From DATBLZ01 sp036555065 (GTDB lineage: Bacteria; Pseudomonadota; Gammaproteobacteria; Steroidobacterales; Rariloculaceae), in assembly GCA_036555065.1 (NCBI GenBank), contig DATBLZ010000119.1, positions 1 to 13,353 on the forward strand: DNA of 13,353 nt, given 5' to 3'. Below, one piece after another: positions 1-7,468 of the stretch (position 1 is the stretch's first letter; each line of letters starts with the position of its first letter). The notes beneath the pieces were generated by a model. That model was given only the letters and a program-made list of their open reading frames with translations. It ran no database searches and was not told where the DNA came from. The position numbers were made by a program, and so were the translations under genes.

Positions 1-35
1 TGACCAAGAAGTAAACGCACCTCGCAATTCGATTC

Positions 36-86
36 GTGGGAGCGGCTTTAGCCGCGAAACGCGCCGCGGCCGGGAAACCGGCCGCG
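36..86. repeat. REP-like two-armed palindromic element
   Basis: The first arm, GTGGGAGCGGCTTTAGCCGCGA at 36-57, folds through GCGGC (42-46) and GCCGC (51-55). The second arm is a perfect 9-bp stem, CGCGGCCGG (65-73) with CCGGCCGCG (78-86), closed by a GAAA tetraloop. The first arm matches by eye the abundant extragenic REP family of Pseudomonas and Xanthomonas-like gammaproteobacteria. The element lies just past the stop of the minus-strand ankyrin gene, the usual REP location, where it may protect mRNA 3' ends or help termination. There is no T-tract on either side. No REP-associated transposase gene is in the window. Confidence 0.7.
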
Positions 87-102
87 TGCGTGTTAGCAGA
101 GC

Positions 103-1692
103 TCACTGCCGCGCGTCGCGCTCGGCGAGTGCCTCGACCAAGATCGCCTCGGCCGCGGGGAACTCGCGGCCCGTGTTCGTCAGGAAGACGCCGCGCGCCA
201 TCATGAGCGCCGTCCAGCCCGTCGCGGTCTTCGCCTCAAGGTTCGCGCCCGCGTCGACGAGATACTGCACGATCGACGGCTGATTCGAGATGATCGAGCC
301 GTGTAGCGCAGTGCTCTCGTCCCAGCGCGGATCGCCCATGCCGATGTCGTCGATGTCCTCGAGGTTGTGCGGGTAGTAGAGCAGCGTGTACTCGGGCGCG
401 CCGAGCATCGGGTAATCGCCGAAATCGGCGACTGCGTTGACGTCGTTGCCGAGCTCGACCGCGAGCTTCACGGCTTCGAGGCGCTCTGCTTCCGGCACGC
501 CCGTATACGGTCCCGGCGTCTCGCCTTCCCACGTGTCCATGCCGGCCGCGACCATGAGCGGTGTCACGCCGAAGCGATTCGGAATCAGCGGATCCGCGCC
601 GTGTTCGGCGAGCACGCGCATGTACTCGGCATCGCCGCCCTTGGCGGCCACGTAGAAAGCCGTCGCGCCGTTGTAAGTCAGGAGATGCCGGCCGAGAAAG
701 AGCCCCGGGGGATTGCGCGTCGTTCCGCCGAGCGGCTCGAACTTGATCTCTTTCCAGTCGACGCGCACGTTCGGGTTCGCGCCGTGCTCGAGGAGCTTCT
801 GCGCAAGCTCGAGGCTCGTGACGTTACCGAGCGGCCGCGGCGCCGAGGTCGCGAGCTCGCCGACGCCTCCGGCCCGATCGGTAGCGCCCGGCTCGCGGAG
901 CCACGCGATCGTATGCAGCGGCGAGGCGCGCGCATCGGGCAAATTGGGGTCCGCGCCGTAGTCGAGCAGCACCGCCGCGACCTCGTAGAACGCGTTGAGC
1001 GTCGCGACGTTGAGCGCGCTCGTGCCGTCGGGCGCGAGATCGTTGGCGTTCGCGCCGTTGTCGAGCAGCGCGCGCACGGTATCGAGCTCGGCGTTGCGCA
1101 CGGCGAAGAGCAACGCCGTGAACCCGGCCTTGGATTTCGCGTTGACGTCGGCACTCGCCGCGAGCAATGCGCGCACCGCATCGACGTTGCCTTCGCCCGC
1201 GGCCCACATGAGCGCCGTTTGCCCGCGGTAGGTTTCGGCGGCGTCGACATCGGCGCCATGCGCGAGCAGCGCCTCGATGGCGGCAACGCGGCCATTCGCC
1301 GCCGCGGTCATGAGCGGCGTTTGGCCTTCGCGGGAAACGTGATTCGGGTCTGCGCCGGCCTGAGCGAGCCGCTCGATCGCAACGGCATTGCCGTTGCTGG
1401 CCGCAAGCTCGAGCGGCGTCACGTTGAAGCGGTTTGCAGCATCCGCGGCGGCACCGGCTTCGAGCAGGAGCGTGATCATCTCGATATCGTCGTTTTGCGC
1501 CGCCCAATGCAACGCCGTCGTGCCGTCGCCTTCGGCCGCGCTGACGTCCGCGCCGCGGTCGAGCAACGCGTTGACGGCCACGGCATCGCCGCTCTTGACG
1601 GCGTCGATGAGGGGCGTGGATCCAAGAGCGGCAGGCCCAATGCCGCTCGCCAAGAGCCAGACGGTCGATAGCGAGGCCAGTGAACGTGCCAC
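103..1692 (-). CDS. Secreted ankyrin-repeat protein
   Basis: This 529-residue protein is built almost entirely of ankyrin repeats. I count 11 to 12 units, several with the canonical core (for example TALHWAA, TPLMTAAANG, TALMWAAGEG) and the typical loops GADVNAK or GADPN. Such repeats bind proteins and have no catalytic role. I chose the GTG at 1692 because AGGGGA (1698-1703) lies 5 nt upstream and because translation then opens directly with a signal peptide (MARSLASLSTVWLLASG) ending near AALG, so the protein should be periplasmic or surface-exposed. A TTG at 1722 in the same frame would add ten residues but has no ribosome site. Between roughly residues 285 and 350 the repeats are interrupted by a longer irregular insert. 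The gene is divergent from the DUF1592 operon, so a partner role for those exported proteins is a reasonable inference. Confidence 0.9.
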   Translation of the reverse strand: MARSLASLSTVWLLASGIGPAALGSTPLIDAVKSGDAVAVNALLDRGADVSAAEGDGTTALHWAAQNDDIEMITLLLEAGAAADAANRFNVTPLELAASNGNAVAIERLAQAGADPNHVSREGQTPLMTAAANGRVAAIEALLAHGADVDAAETYRGQTALMWAAGEGNVDAVRALLAASADVNAKSKAGFTALLFAVRNAELDTVRALLDNGANANDLAPDGTSALNVATLNAFYEVAAVLLDYGADPNLPDARASPLHTIAWLREPGATDRAGGVGELATSAPRPLGNVTSLELAQKLLEHGANPNVRVDWKEIKFEPLGGTTRNPPGLFLGRHLLTYNGATAFYVAAKGGDAEYMRVLAEHGADPLIPNRFGVTPLMVAAGMDTWEGETPGPYTGVPEAERLEAVKLAVELGNDVNAVADFGDYPMLGAPEYTLLYYPHNLEDIDDIGMGDPRWDESTALHGSIISNQPSIVQYLVDAGANLEAKTATGWTALMMARGVFLTNTGREFPAAEAILVEALAERDARQ

Positions 1693-1720
1693 GTGTGTCC
1701 CCTGCGGCAGTCGAACCGTC

Positions 1721-1730
1721 AATATACAAT
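1721..1730. promoter_or_regulatory. AT-rich bidirectional -10 candidate between divergent genes
   Basis: The sequence AATATACAAT is the only AT-rich patch in the 46 bp between the ankyrin GTG (1692) and the DUF1592 ATG (1739). On the plus strand TACAAT (1725-1730) matches the -10 consensus at five of six positions and would start RNA at about 1737, giving an almost leaderless message. This fits the absence of any Shine-Dalgarno before 1739. On the minus strand TATATT (1723-1728) also matches at five of six and would place the ankyrin start about 24 nt downstream. No good -35 box is visible on either strand. Confidence 0.35.
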
Positions 1731-1738
1731 GACTTGCG

Positions 1739-4141
1739 ATGCGGCCCCACCTCCGGATAGTCCTCGCCGTCGCGCTCGTTGCGGCCGTCGCCGCGGGCGT
1801 TTGGCTCGCCGTTGCCGACCGCGAGCGGGCGAGAACGGCCGACCTCCTCGCCGGTTACTGCATCGATTGCCACAACCCCGTGGATCTGACCGGGGGGCTC
1901 GCGATCGATCCCAAGCGGCTGGCCGAGGTCGGCGCGCATGCCGAGCAGTTCGAGAAGATCGTCCGCAAGCTCAGGGCCGAGTCGATGCCGCCCGAGGATC
2001 CGCGGCCGGACGCCGCAGCCTACGCCGCGGCCGCCGCGTTCATCGAAACCGAGCTCGACGCGGCCGCCGCCGCGGAGCCCGTCGTCGGCGCCGTGCCCGC
2101 GTTCCGGCGCTTGACGCGCACGGAGTATCAGAACGCCATCCGCGACCTGCTCGCGATCGAGCACATGCCGAGCGAGCTCGATTTCGACCTTCTCTTGCCC
2201 GCGGATAACGCGAGCAGCGGCTTCGACAACATCGCCGACCTGCTGTTCGTCTCGCCCGTCGTCATGGAGCGCTACCTCGCGGCTGCGCAAAAGATCGCCC
2301 GGCTCGCGGTCGGCGACCTGCGCGCGCCGCTCATGGTCAATATTCACCTGCTCTCGGAGCAGCTGCCGCAGGACGAGCGCGTCGATGCGCTCTCGTTCGG
2401 CACGCGCGGCGGTCTCGCGGTCGACAGTTACTTCCCGCTCGATGCCGAGTACACGATCGACGTCGAGCTCGCGGCGCCGGCACGGGACTTTCACGAGCTC
2501 GAGCTCAGCATCGACGGCGCGCGCGTCGCCGTCGCGAACGTCGGGAGAAAGCCCGATGCCGCTCCGGATACGATCCCCGGCAACGTCGCGCCGCGGCTCA
2601 CGGGCGACGAGATCGCGTTCCGCGTGCCGGTCAAGGCGGGGCCGCATCTGCTCGGCATCACGTTCGTCGAGCATTCCGAGGCGCTCGATGAGAACGTCGT
2701 GCGCGGCCGCATGCGCGGCCGCGGCACGTTACCGGCCATCGCGATGGCGACGATCCGCGGGCCTTATGCCGCGACCGGACCCGGCGACACGCCGAGCCGC
2801 CGGCGCATCTTTACCTGTCGGCCGAGTGCGGCCGACGAGGAGCTCGGTTGCGCGCGCGCGATTTTGAGCACGCTCGCACAGCGCGCGTATCGGCGCGCGG
2901 CGACCGACGACGACGTCGCGGCACTGCTGCCGTTCTACGAGCAGGGCCGCGCGGAGGGCAATTTCGACACCGGCATCCAGCTCGCGCTCGAGCGGCTGCT
3001 CGTGAGCCCGCAGTTTCTGTATCGCATCGAGCGTGAGCCGCCGACCGCGACTCCCGGCAAGGCCTATTCAGTCAGCGACGTCGAGCTCGCCTCAAGGGTG
3101 TCGTTCTTTCTCTGGAGCAGCATTCCGGATGACGAGCTCCTCCAGACCGCGATCGCCGGCCGACTGCGCGAGCCGGGCGTCATGTCCCTGCAAGTGCAGC
3201 GCATGCTCGCCGACCCGCGCTCGACGGCAATGGTCACGAACTTCGCGGCGCAGTGGCTCTTCTTGCGCGACGTCGAAGCCAAGGACCCCGACATTTTTCT
3301 GTTTCCGGACTACGACCGCTCACTCATGGCCGCGCTCGAGCACGAGACCGAGCTCTTCGTCGACAGTGTGCTCCGCGGCGGCGGCAGCGTCGTGGATCTC
3401 TTGACCGCAAGGCACACGTTTTTGAACGAGCGGCTCGCGAAACACTACGGGATCCCGAACGTGCAGGGCAGCTACTATCGGCGTATCGATCTCGGGCCCG
3501 ATAGCAATCGCAGCGGTTTGCTCGGCCAGGGCAGCATCTTGACGGTGACGTCGTATGCGACGCGCACGTCGCCGGTGCTCCGCGGCAAATACGTGCTCGA
3601 CAACCTGCTGGCCTCGCCACCGCCTCCGCCGCCACCCGACGTGCCGGCGCTCGCGACCGAAGCCGAGAACACGGGTGCGCCGCTGACGATGCGCGACGCG
3701 ATGGTCCGGCACCGAGCCGACCCGGCCTGCGCGGGCTGCCACGCGAAAATGGATCCGATCGGCTTCGCGCTCGAGCATTTCGATGCCGTCGGCCGCTTCC
3801 GCTCCGACGACGACGGCAAGCCGATCGACGCCGCGAGCGCCCTGCCGGACGGGCGCGTCGTCGACGGCCTCGCGGGCGTCCAAGCGCTCTTGCTCGCCAA
3901 GCCCGAGCTCTTCGTGAGCGCGCTGACCGAGAAGCTCATGATGTACGCGCTCGGCCGCAACGTGCAGTACTACGATGCGCCCGCGATCCGGGCGGTCGTC
4001 CGCGCGGCGGCCGCGAAGAATTACGAGTTTTCGGCTATCGTAGAGGGCATCGCCGCCAGCGTGCCGTTCCAGATGCGGACCGCGGCAGAGGCTGAAACGG
4101 TCGCAACGGCAGCGACTGCCGTGCCGGAGGGTCGGCCATGA
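1739..4141 (+). CDS. DUF1592 family (PSD-type) cytochrome-like exported protein
   Basis: An 800-residue protein with an N-terminal signal or membrane anchor (residues 5-26). A CIDCH heme-binding motif at 41-45 marks a PSCyt1-like cytochrome c segment. Next come DUF1587 (about 122-190, FRRLTRTEYQNAIRDLL), a beta-rich, carbohydrate-binding-like stretch (about 235-340), DUF1595 (about 370-430, ending VSPQFLYRIE), DUF1592 (about 445-570, ASRVSFFLWSSIPDDELL), DUF1588 (about 590-690) and DUF1585 (about 700-778). DUF1588 contains a run of seven prolines (627-633) and a second heme-type motif, CAGCH, at 664-668. This domain order is the standard one for the family, whose biochemical role is unknown. 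Two CxxCH motifs imply covalent heme and electron transfer outside the cytoplasm. The stop overlaps the start of the DUF1552 gene, so the two are translationally coupled. The proline run would be expected to need EF-P. Confidence 0.95.
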   Translation: MRPHLRIVLAVALVAAVAAGVWLAVADRERARTADLLAGYCIDCHNPVDLTGGLAIDPKRLAEVGAHAEQFEKIVRKLRAESMPPEDPRPDAAAYAAAAAFIETELDAAAAAEPVVGAVPAFRRLTRTEYQNAIRDLLAIEHMPSELDFDLLLPADNASSGFDNIADLLFVSPVVMERYLAAAQKIARLAVGDLRAPLMVNIHLLSEQLPQDERVDALSFGTRGGLAVDSYFPLDAEYTIDVELAAPARDFHELELSIDGARVAVANVGRKPDAAPDTIPGNVAPRLTGDEIAFRVPVKAGPHLLGITFVEHSEALDENVVRGRMRGRGTLPAIAMATIRGPYAATGPGDTPSRRRIFTCRPSAADEELGCARAILSTLAQRAYRRAATDDDVAALLPFYEQGRAEGNFDTGIQLALERLLVSPQFLYRIEREPPTATPGKAYSVSDVELASRVSFFLWSSIPDDELLQTAIAGRLREPGVMSLQVQRMLADPRSTAMVTNFAAQWLFLRDVEAKDPDIFLFPDYDRSLMAALEHETELFVDSVLRGGGSVVDLLTARHTFLNERLAKHYGIPNVQGSYYRRIDLGPDSNRSGLLGQGSILTVTSYATRTSPVLRGKYVLDNLLASPPPPPPPDVPALATEAENTGAPLTMRDAMVRHRADPACAGCHAKMDPIGFALEHFDAVGRFRSDDDGKPIDAASALPDGRVVDGLAGVQALLLAKPELFVSALTEKLMMYALGRNVQYYDAPAIRAVVRAAAAKNYEFSAIVEGIAASVPFQMRTAAEAETVATAATAVPEGRP

Positions 4142-5490
4142 CGTTCGCTACGAGCGCATTCATCACCCAGCGGGCTTTGCCGCGTCGAACCTTCCTGCGC
4201 GGCGCGGGCGCGACGCTCGCGCTGCCGCTGCTCGATGCGATGCTTCCCGCGTTCGCCGCAGATAGCGCGCGCGCGATTCCGCGGCTCGGCTTCGTCTACG
4301 TCGGCAATGGGATCGTCCACCGGACGTTCAAGCCGCATGGCGAAGGCGCGAGCTTCGAGCTTTCCCCGGTGTTGCAGCCGCTTGGCCGCCTGCGCGGGCA
4401 CCTCAACGTCATCAGCGGGCTCGACCACGCAGAGGCCGACAACATCGGCGACGGCACCGGCGATCACCCGCGCTCCTCGGCCGCCTGGCTCACGGGCGTG
4501 CACGCATTCGACCGCACTCAGCCCGGGGTCGAGGTCAAGCTCGCAACGACGGCCGATCAGCTCGCGGCCGACGTGCTCGGCCGCACGACGCGCGTGCGCT
4601 CGCTCGAGCTCGCCGTCGACACGGCAACGCAAAGCGCTTGCGATTCCGGCGATTGCTTCTACGTGAACACCGTCTCGTGGCGGAACGCAACCACGCCGAA
4701 TGTCACCGAGAACCATCCGCGCCTCGTGTTCGAGCGGCTCTTCGGCGACGGCGGCTCGAGCGCCGAGCGGCTCGCGCGGGCGCGCGACGTCGGCAGCATT
4801 CTCGATTCCGTGCGCGCCGAAGCGAGCCGGCTAGCCGCCGACGTTGGTTACGGCGATCGAGCGAAGATCGACGAGTATCTCGATTCGGTCCGCGAGATCG
4901 AGCAGCGCATTCAGACGGCCGAAGCGAGCGACGAGCATGCCGTGGCGCTGCCCGATCGCCCGACGAGCATCCCGGCCTCGTTCGACGATTACACGAAGCT
5001 CATGCTCGACTTGCAGCTCTTGGCTTTCCAGACCGACACGACGCGCGTGTTCAGCCTGATTCTCGCGCGCGAGGTCAGCAACCGCCCGTATCCGCAGATC
5101 GGCGTGCCCGACCAGCATCATCCCGTCTCGCACCATCGCAACGACCCCGACCTCATCGCGAAGAAGACCAAGATCGATACGTATCACATCTCGTTGCTTG
5201 CCTACCTCGCCGAGAAGATGCGCGCGACGCCCGACGGCGACGGCTCGTTGCTCGATCAGAGCCTGCTCGTCTACGGCGGCGGCATGGGCGACGGCAACCT
5301 GCACCGGCACTACGACTTACCCTGCGTGCTGCTCGGCAAGCTCGGCGGCACGATCGACACGGGGCAGCACCGGGTTTATCCGAGCGGCACGCCGATGACG
5401 AACTTGCTGGTCACCGTTCTAGACAAGGTCGGCGTGCCCATCGAGGCGCTCGGCGACAGCACTGGGCGGCTTGCGCTCGGCGCGGCTTGA
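4138..5490 (+). CDS. DUF1552 (HXXSHH motif) Tat-exported protein
   Basis: A 450-residue protein that starts with a twin-arginine signal (PRRTFLRG, residues 15-22, then a hydrophobic stretch to about 41), so it is exported folded. It carries the family hallmark HPVSHH at 328-333 and the surrounding DUF1552 features: GFVYVGNGIVH near the mature start, GDHPRSSAAWLTG at 108-120, and the C-terminal LLVYGGGMGDGNLHRHYDLPCVLLG block (about 376-400). The histidine-rich motif suggests metal binding, but no reaction is established. The ATG overlaps the upstream TGA as ATGA and has GGAGGG at 4126-4131. DUF1592 and DUF1552 proteins are commonly encoded together, so a joint periplasmic complex or electron-transfer pathway is likely by inference. 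Confidence 0.95.
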   Translation: MTFATSAFITQRALPRRTFLRGAGATLALPLLDAMLPAFAADSARAIPRLGFVYVGNGIVHRTFKPHGEGASFELSPVLQPLGRLRGHLNVISGLDHAEADNIGDGTGDHPRSSAAWLTGVHAFDRTQPGVEVKLATTADQLAADVLGRTTRVRSLELAVDTATQSACDSGDCFYVNTVSWRNATTPNVTENHPRLVFERLFGDGGSSAERLARARDVGSILDSVRAEASRLAADVGYGDRAKIDEYLDSVREIEQRIQTAEASDEHAVALPDRPTSIPASFDDYTKLMLDLQLLAFQTDTTRVFSLILAREVSNRPYPQIGVPDQHHPVSHHRNDPDLIAKKTKIDTYHISLLAYLAEKMRATPDGDGSLLDQSLLVYGGGMGDGNLHRHYDLPCVLLGKLGGTIDTGQHRVYPSGTPMTNLLVTVLDKVGVPIEALGDSTGRLALGAA

Positions 5491-5560
5491 AGCTGCGAAG
5501 CTGCGGCCTCTCGGGTATCATTGCGCCACCCTGATCGAGCCTACGGGCATTCCGCCCCTA

Positions 5561-5594
5561 TCCTCCTTTAGCGGTCACTTACCCAATAGGAGGA
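5561..5594 (+). promoter_or_regulatory. Possible SD-masking hairpin before the RRM gene
   Basis: TCCTCCT (5561-5567) is a perfect 7-nt complement of AGGAGGA (5588-5594), the Shine-Dalgarno of the RRM gene, with a 20-nt loop. Inside the loop GGT (5573-5575) can pair with ACC (5581-5583). The structure would hide the ribosome site. A -10-like TATCAT (5516-5521) lies upstream, which would include both strands in the leader. Such masking is typical of translational switches. Whether it responds to temperature, to a protein such as the RRM product itself, or to nothing cannot be read from the sequence. Confidence 0.45.
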
Positions 5595-5597
5595 CTT

Positions 5598-5918
5598 ATG
5601 GGAAGAAAGTTGTACGTTGGTAATCTGCCTTACTCGGCCACCGAACAGAGCCTCGCGGCCAAATTCGCAGCGCACGGCACCGTCGAATCCGCGAAGCTCA
5701 TCACGGATCGCGACACCGGACAGAGCAAGGGTTTCGGTTTCGTCGAGATGAGCCGAGACTCCGAAGCGAGCGCCGCCATCCAGGCACTCAACGGCACCGA
5801 TTTCGAGGGACGCCCGATGAAGGTCAGCGAAGCGCGGCCCCAAGAGAAGCGATCCGGCGGCGGTGGGGATCGCGGCGGATATGGCGGTCGCGGCGGCGGC
5901 GGCGGCGGTCGCTGGTAG
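5598..5918 (+). CDS. Glycine-rich RRM RNA-binding protein
   Basis: A 106-residue cytoplasmic protein with one RNA recognition motif (about residues 4-80) and a short Arg/Gly-rich tail (86-106, mostly GGGG, GGYGGRGG). RNP2 is LYVGNL (5-10) and RNP1 is KGFGFVEM (44-51), with the aromatic residues that stack on RNA bases present. Size and layout match the bacterial glycine-rich RNA-binding proteins related to cyanobacterial Rbp, often cold-inducible RNA chaperones. An AGGAGGA ribosome site stands directly before the ATG and may be masked by an upstream complement. The gene stands alone, 107 bp after the DUF1552 stop, and is convergent with the next gene. Cold induction here is only an inference from the family. 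Confidence 0.93.
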   Translation: MGRKLYVGNLPYSATEQSLAAKFAAHGTVESAKLITDRDTGQSKGFGFVEMSRDSEASAAIQALNGTDFEGRPMKVSEARPQEKRSGGGGDRGGYGGRGGGGGGRW

Positions 5919-5951
5919 CCGACCGACAGTAACTGTTATCGCCCGAAGCGC

Positions 5952-5984
5952 GGCGTGCGGTCAGAGCGCGCGCCGTCAGTTTTT
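5952..5984 (+). terminator. Possible intrinsic terminator of the RRM gene
   Basis: GGCGTGCG (5952-5959) pairs with CGCGCGCC (5967-5974) as eight base pairs including one wobble, with a 7-nt loop. TTTTT follows at 5980-5984 after a 5-nt gap. It starts 34 nt after the RRM stop. The T-tract overlaps the last codons of the convergent gene. The gap before the T-tract makes it imperfect. Confidence 0.4.
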
Positions 5985-6320
5985 GCTGTCCAAATCCGCC
6001 AACGTGACGACGATGTCGCGCTGCGAGACGTCGACGTCCCAGAATGTATACGTGTCGCCGTCCGAATCGACGAGCTTGATGTCGAACATCGGGCTCTTGT
6101 AGCCGGTCAGAGTGACACGCCGTGTATCGCCGTCGGGCAGCACGCCGTCGCCGAGCACATCCTCTTCCCATGACGTCGACGACCCGGGACTGACATACAT
6201 ATACATGATCGTGTAGCCGGTTCTGTTCGTGATATCGACGTAGAAGTCAGCGGCCGTCGCAACGGCACTGAGGCCGAGAAGCAGGGCGGCGAGCAGGGTT
6301 GATCTGAGCTTGGCACGCAT
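5976..6320 (-). CDS. Small secreted protein of unknown function
   Basis: A 114-residue protein with a clear signal peptide (KLRSTLLAALLLGLSAVATA, cleaved near residue 23) and a mature domain of about 90 residues that looks all-beta. It has alternating hydrophobic strands, a TNRTGYTIMYMYVSP segment, an acidic WEEDVLGDGVLPDGD turn (51-65), and IKLVDSDGDTYTFWDVDV (81-98). Similar short secreted proteins occur in many proteobacteria without a known function. The Asp-rich turns could bind calcium, but this is a guess. The start is supported by TAGGAG (6327-6332). A 5-bp hairpin (6336-6340 with 6345-6349) lies just 5' of that ribosome site. It is probably transcribed alone, 123 bp downstream of the hydrolase stop on the same strand. 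Confidence 0.85.
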   Translation of the reverse strand: MRAKLRSTLLAALLLGLSAVATAADFYVDITNRTGYTIMYMYVSPGSSTSWEEDVLGDGVLPDGDTRRVTLTGYKSPMFDIKLVDSDGDTYTFWDVDVSQRDIVVTLADLDSKN

Positions 6321-6402
6321 CGCGATCTCCTATCGGCCGGCGAGCCGGCTTATCGTGGTGAGCTCGCCGCATCCTAGGGGTCCCGCAGCGTCGGGGCTAC
6401 GA

Positions 6403-6421
6403 ACGGGTGCACAAAACCCGT
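6403..6421 (-). terminator. Hairpin downstream of the hydrolase gene
   Basis: ACGGGT (6403-6408) and ACCCGT (6416-6421) form a perfect 6-bp stem with a 7-nt loop, 22 nt beyond the hydrolase stop. There is no T-tract after it on the minus strand, so it is at best a Rho-assisted terminator or an mRNA 3'-end stabiliser. Confidence 0.25.
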
Positions 6422-6443
6422 ATGGACATAATCCGCTCCGCGG

Positions 6444-7436
6444 CTAAGCGCGCAAGAACGCGCGGAGCTCCGCAATCGTGATATCCGGATGCGATTCCTG
6501 GAACGAGTGGCCGCCCGGCATTTGCTTGCCGGTCACATTCGCCGCGCGCCGGCCCCAAAGCGCGAGCGCATCGTAGCGGCGCGCGACCGAGCCTTGCTCG
6601 CCCCAGAGCACGAGCAACGGGCACGCGATCTTCTTGTATAGATCCGCCTCGTCGTGCACGAGATCGATCGAGGCGCCTGCCCGGTAGTCTTCGCACATCG
6701 CATGAATCGTCCCCGGAATGCGGAACGTTCGCAGGTATTCGGCGCCGAGCTCGGGATCGCCGCGACCGACGAACGACTCGAGGCTGTTACCGATCACGGT
6801 TTCGGGAAACGGCGCGGGGCGCGCGAAGAAGAACCAGTGATACGCGCTCTCGGCGAACTCTTTCGTGACGTGCGTGAATAGATAGTGCGTCGGCACGATA
6901 TCGAGCACGGCCGCGCGCTCGACGCTATCGGGATGATCGAGGCATAAGCGGTGAGTCACTCTGCCGCCGCGGTCGTGGCCGAACACGCTGAAGCGCGCGA
7001 ACCCGAAATGGCGCATGACCTCGACTTGATCGAGCGCGTTCGTGCGCTTCGAGTACGCGGCATGATCGCCGCCGCCTTCGACTTTGCTGCTGTCGCCATA
7101 GCCGCGCAGATCCGTCGCGACGACCGTGTAGTCGCGCGCGAGGTCGCGCGCGACCGCGTGCCAGGAGACATGGCTCTGCGGCGCGCCGTGCAGCAGCAGC
7201 ACAGGCGGGCCGCTACCGCCGATGACGGCGTGAATCACGGCACCCGAGGTCGGAACGTCCTCGCTGCGGAATCCGGGGAACCATTTCGCGTCCGTGTCTG
7301 CCGCTTGTGCTGCGGCGCGCCGCGGCGCGCTCAAGACGACTCCGGCGCCGACGAGGGCCGCGGCCCGCAACAACAAATCGCGGCGTGGCATGCCGCCGAC
7401 CGCTGCGTCAATGGGATCGTGATTCGAGCCGCTCAT
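6444..7436 (-). CDS. Tat-exported alpha/beta hydrolase, haloacetate dehalogenase type
   Basis: A 330-residue alpha/beta hydrolase close in pattern to haloacetate/fluoroacetate dehalogenases (EC 3.8.1.3), which hydrolyse the carbon-halogen bond of haloacetates to glycolate. The nucleophile elbow is GHDRGGR, with Asp155 as nucleophile and Arg156 and Arg159 as substrate-carboxylate ligands. The catalytic acid is Asp179 (AVLDIVPT), the halide pocket is His200, Trp201 (YHW) and Tyr251 (EDYRAGA), and the catalytic base is His310 (GGH). The oxyanion loop is HGAP (83-86). The N-terminus carries a twin-arginine signal (MPRRDLLLRAAALVGAGVV, from residue 16), unusual for this normally cytoplasmic family. 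I chose the ATG at 7436 because GAGGTG stands about 7 nt upstream. The frame stays open to 7520, but that stretch overlaps the upstream gene. It follows the SnoaL-like gene by 32 bp, so the two are probably co-transcribed. The substrate is inferred. Another small halo-acid or ester is possible. Confidence 0.88.
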   Translation of the reverse strand: MSGSNHDPIDAAVGGMPRRDLLLRAAALVGAGVVLSAPRRAAAQAADTDAKWFPGFRSEDVPTSGAVIHAVIGGSGPPVLLLHGAPQSHVSWHAVARDLARDYTVVATDLRGYGDSSKVEGGGDHAAYSKRTNALDQVEVMRHFGFARFSVFGHDRGGRVTHRLCLDHPDSVERAAVLDIVPTHYLFTHVTKEFAESAYHWFFFARPAPFPETVIGNSLESFVGRGDPELGAEYLRTFRIPGTIHAMCEDYRAGASIDLVHDEADLYKKIACPLLVLWGEQGSVARRYDALALWGRRAANVTGKQMPGGHSFQESHPDITIAELRAFLRA

Positions 7437-7468
7437 CTGGGCACCTCTTATGGTTTGGCCGCGCTGAC

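Noticed and set aside
367..1671. A 434-codon plus-strand open frame opposite the ankyrin gene
   Set aside because: Arg-rich composition without motifs or ribosome site. It is an antisense frame left open by GC-rich third positions of the real minus-strand gene.
1690..1722. TTG start at 1722 for the ankyrin protein
   Set aside because: No ribosome site. GTG at 1692 has AGGGGA at 5 nt and gives a cleaner signal peptide.
824..2674. A 616-codon minus-strand open frame spanning two genes
   Set aside because: It crosses the ankyrin gene in another frame and is antisense to the DUF1592 gene. The composition is that of a shadow frame, and no domain is recognisable.
5489..5504. Tandem GAAGCTGC x2 just after the DUF1552 stop
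   Set aside because: Two 8-bp copies only. They are likely a chance duplication with no further structure.
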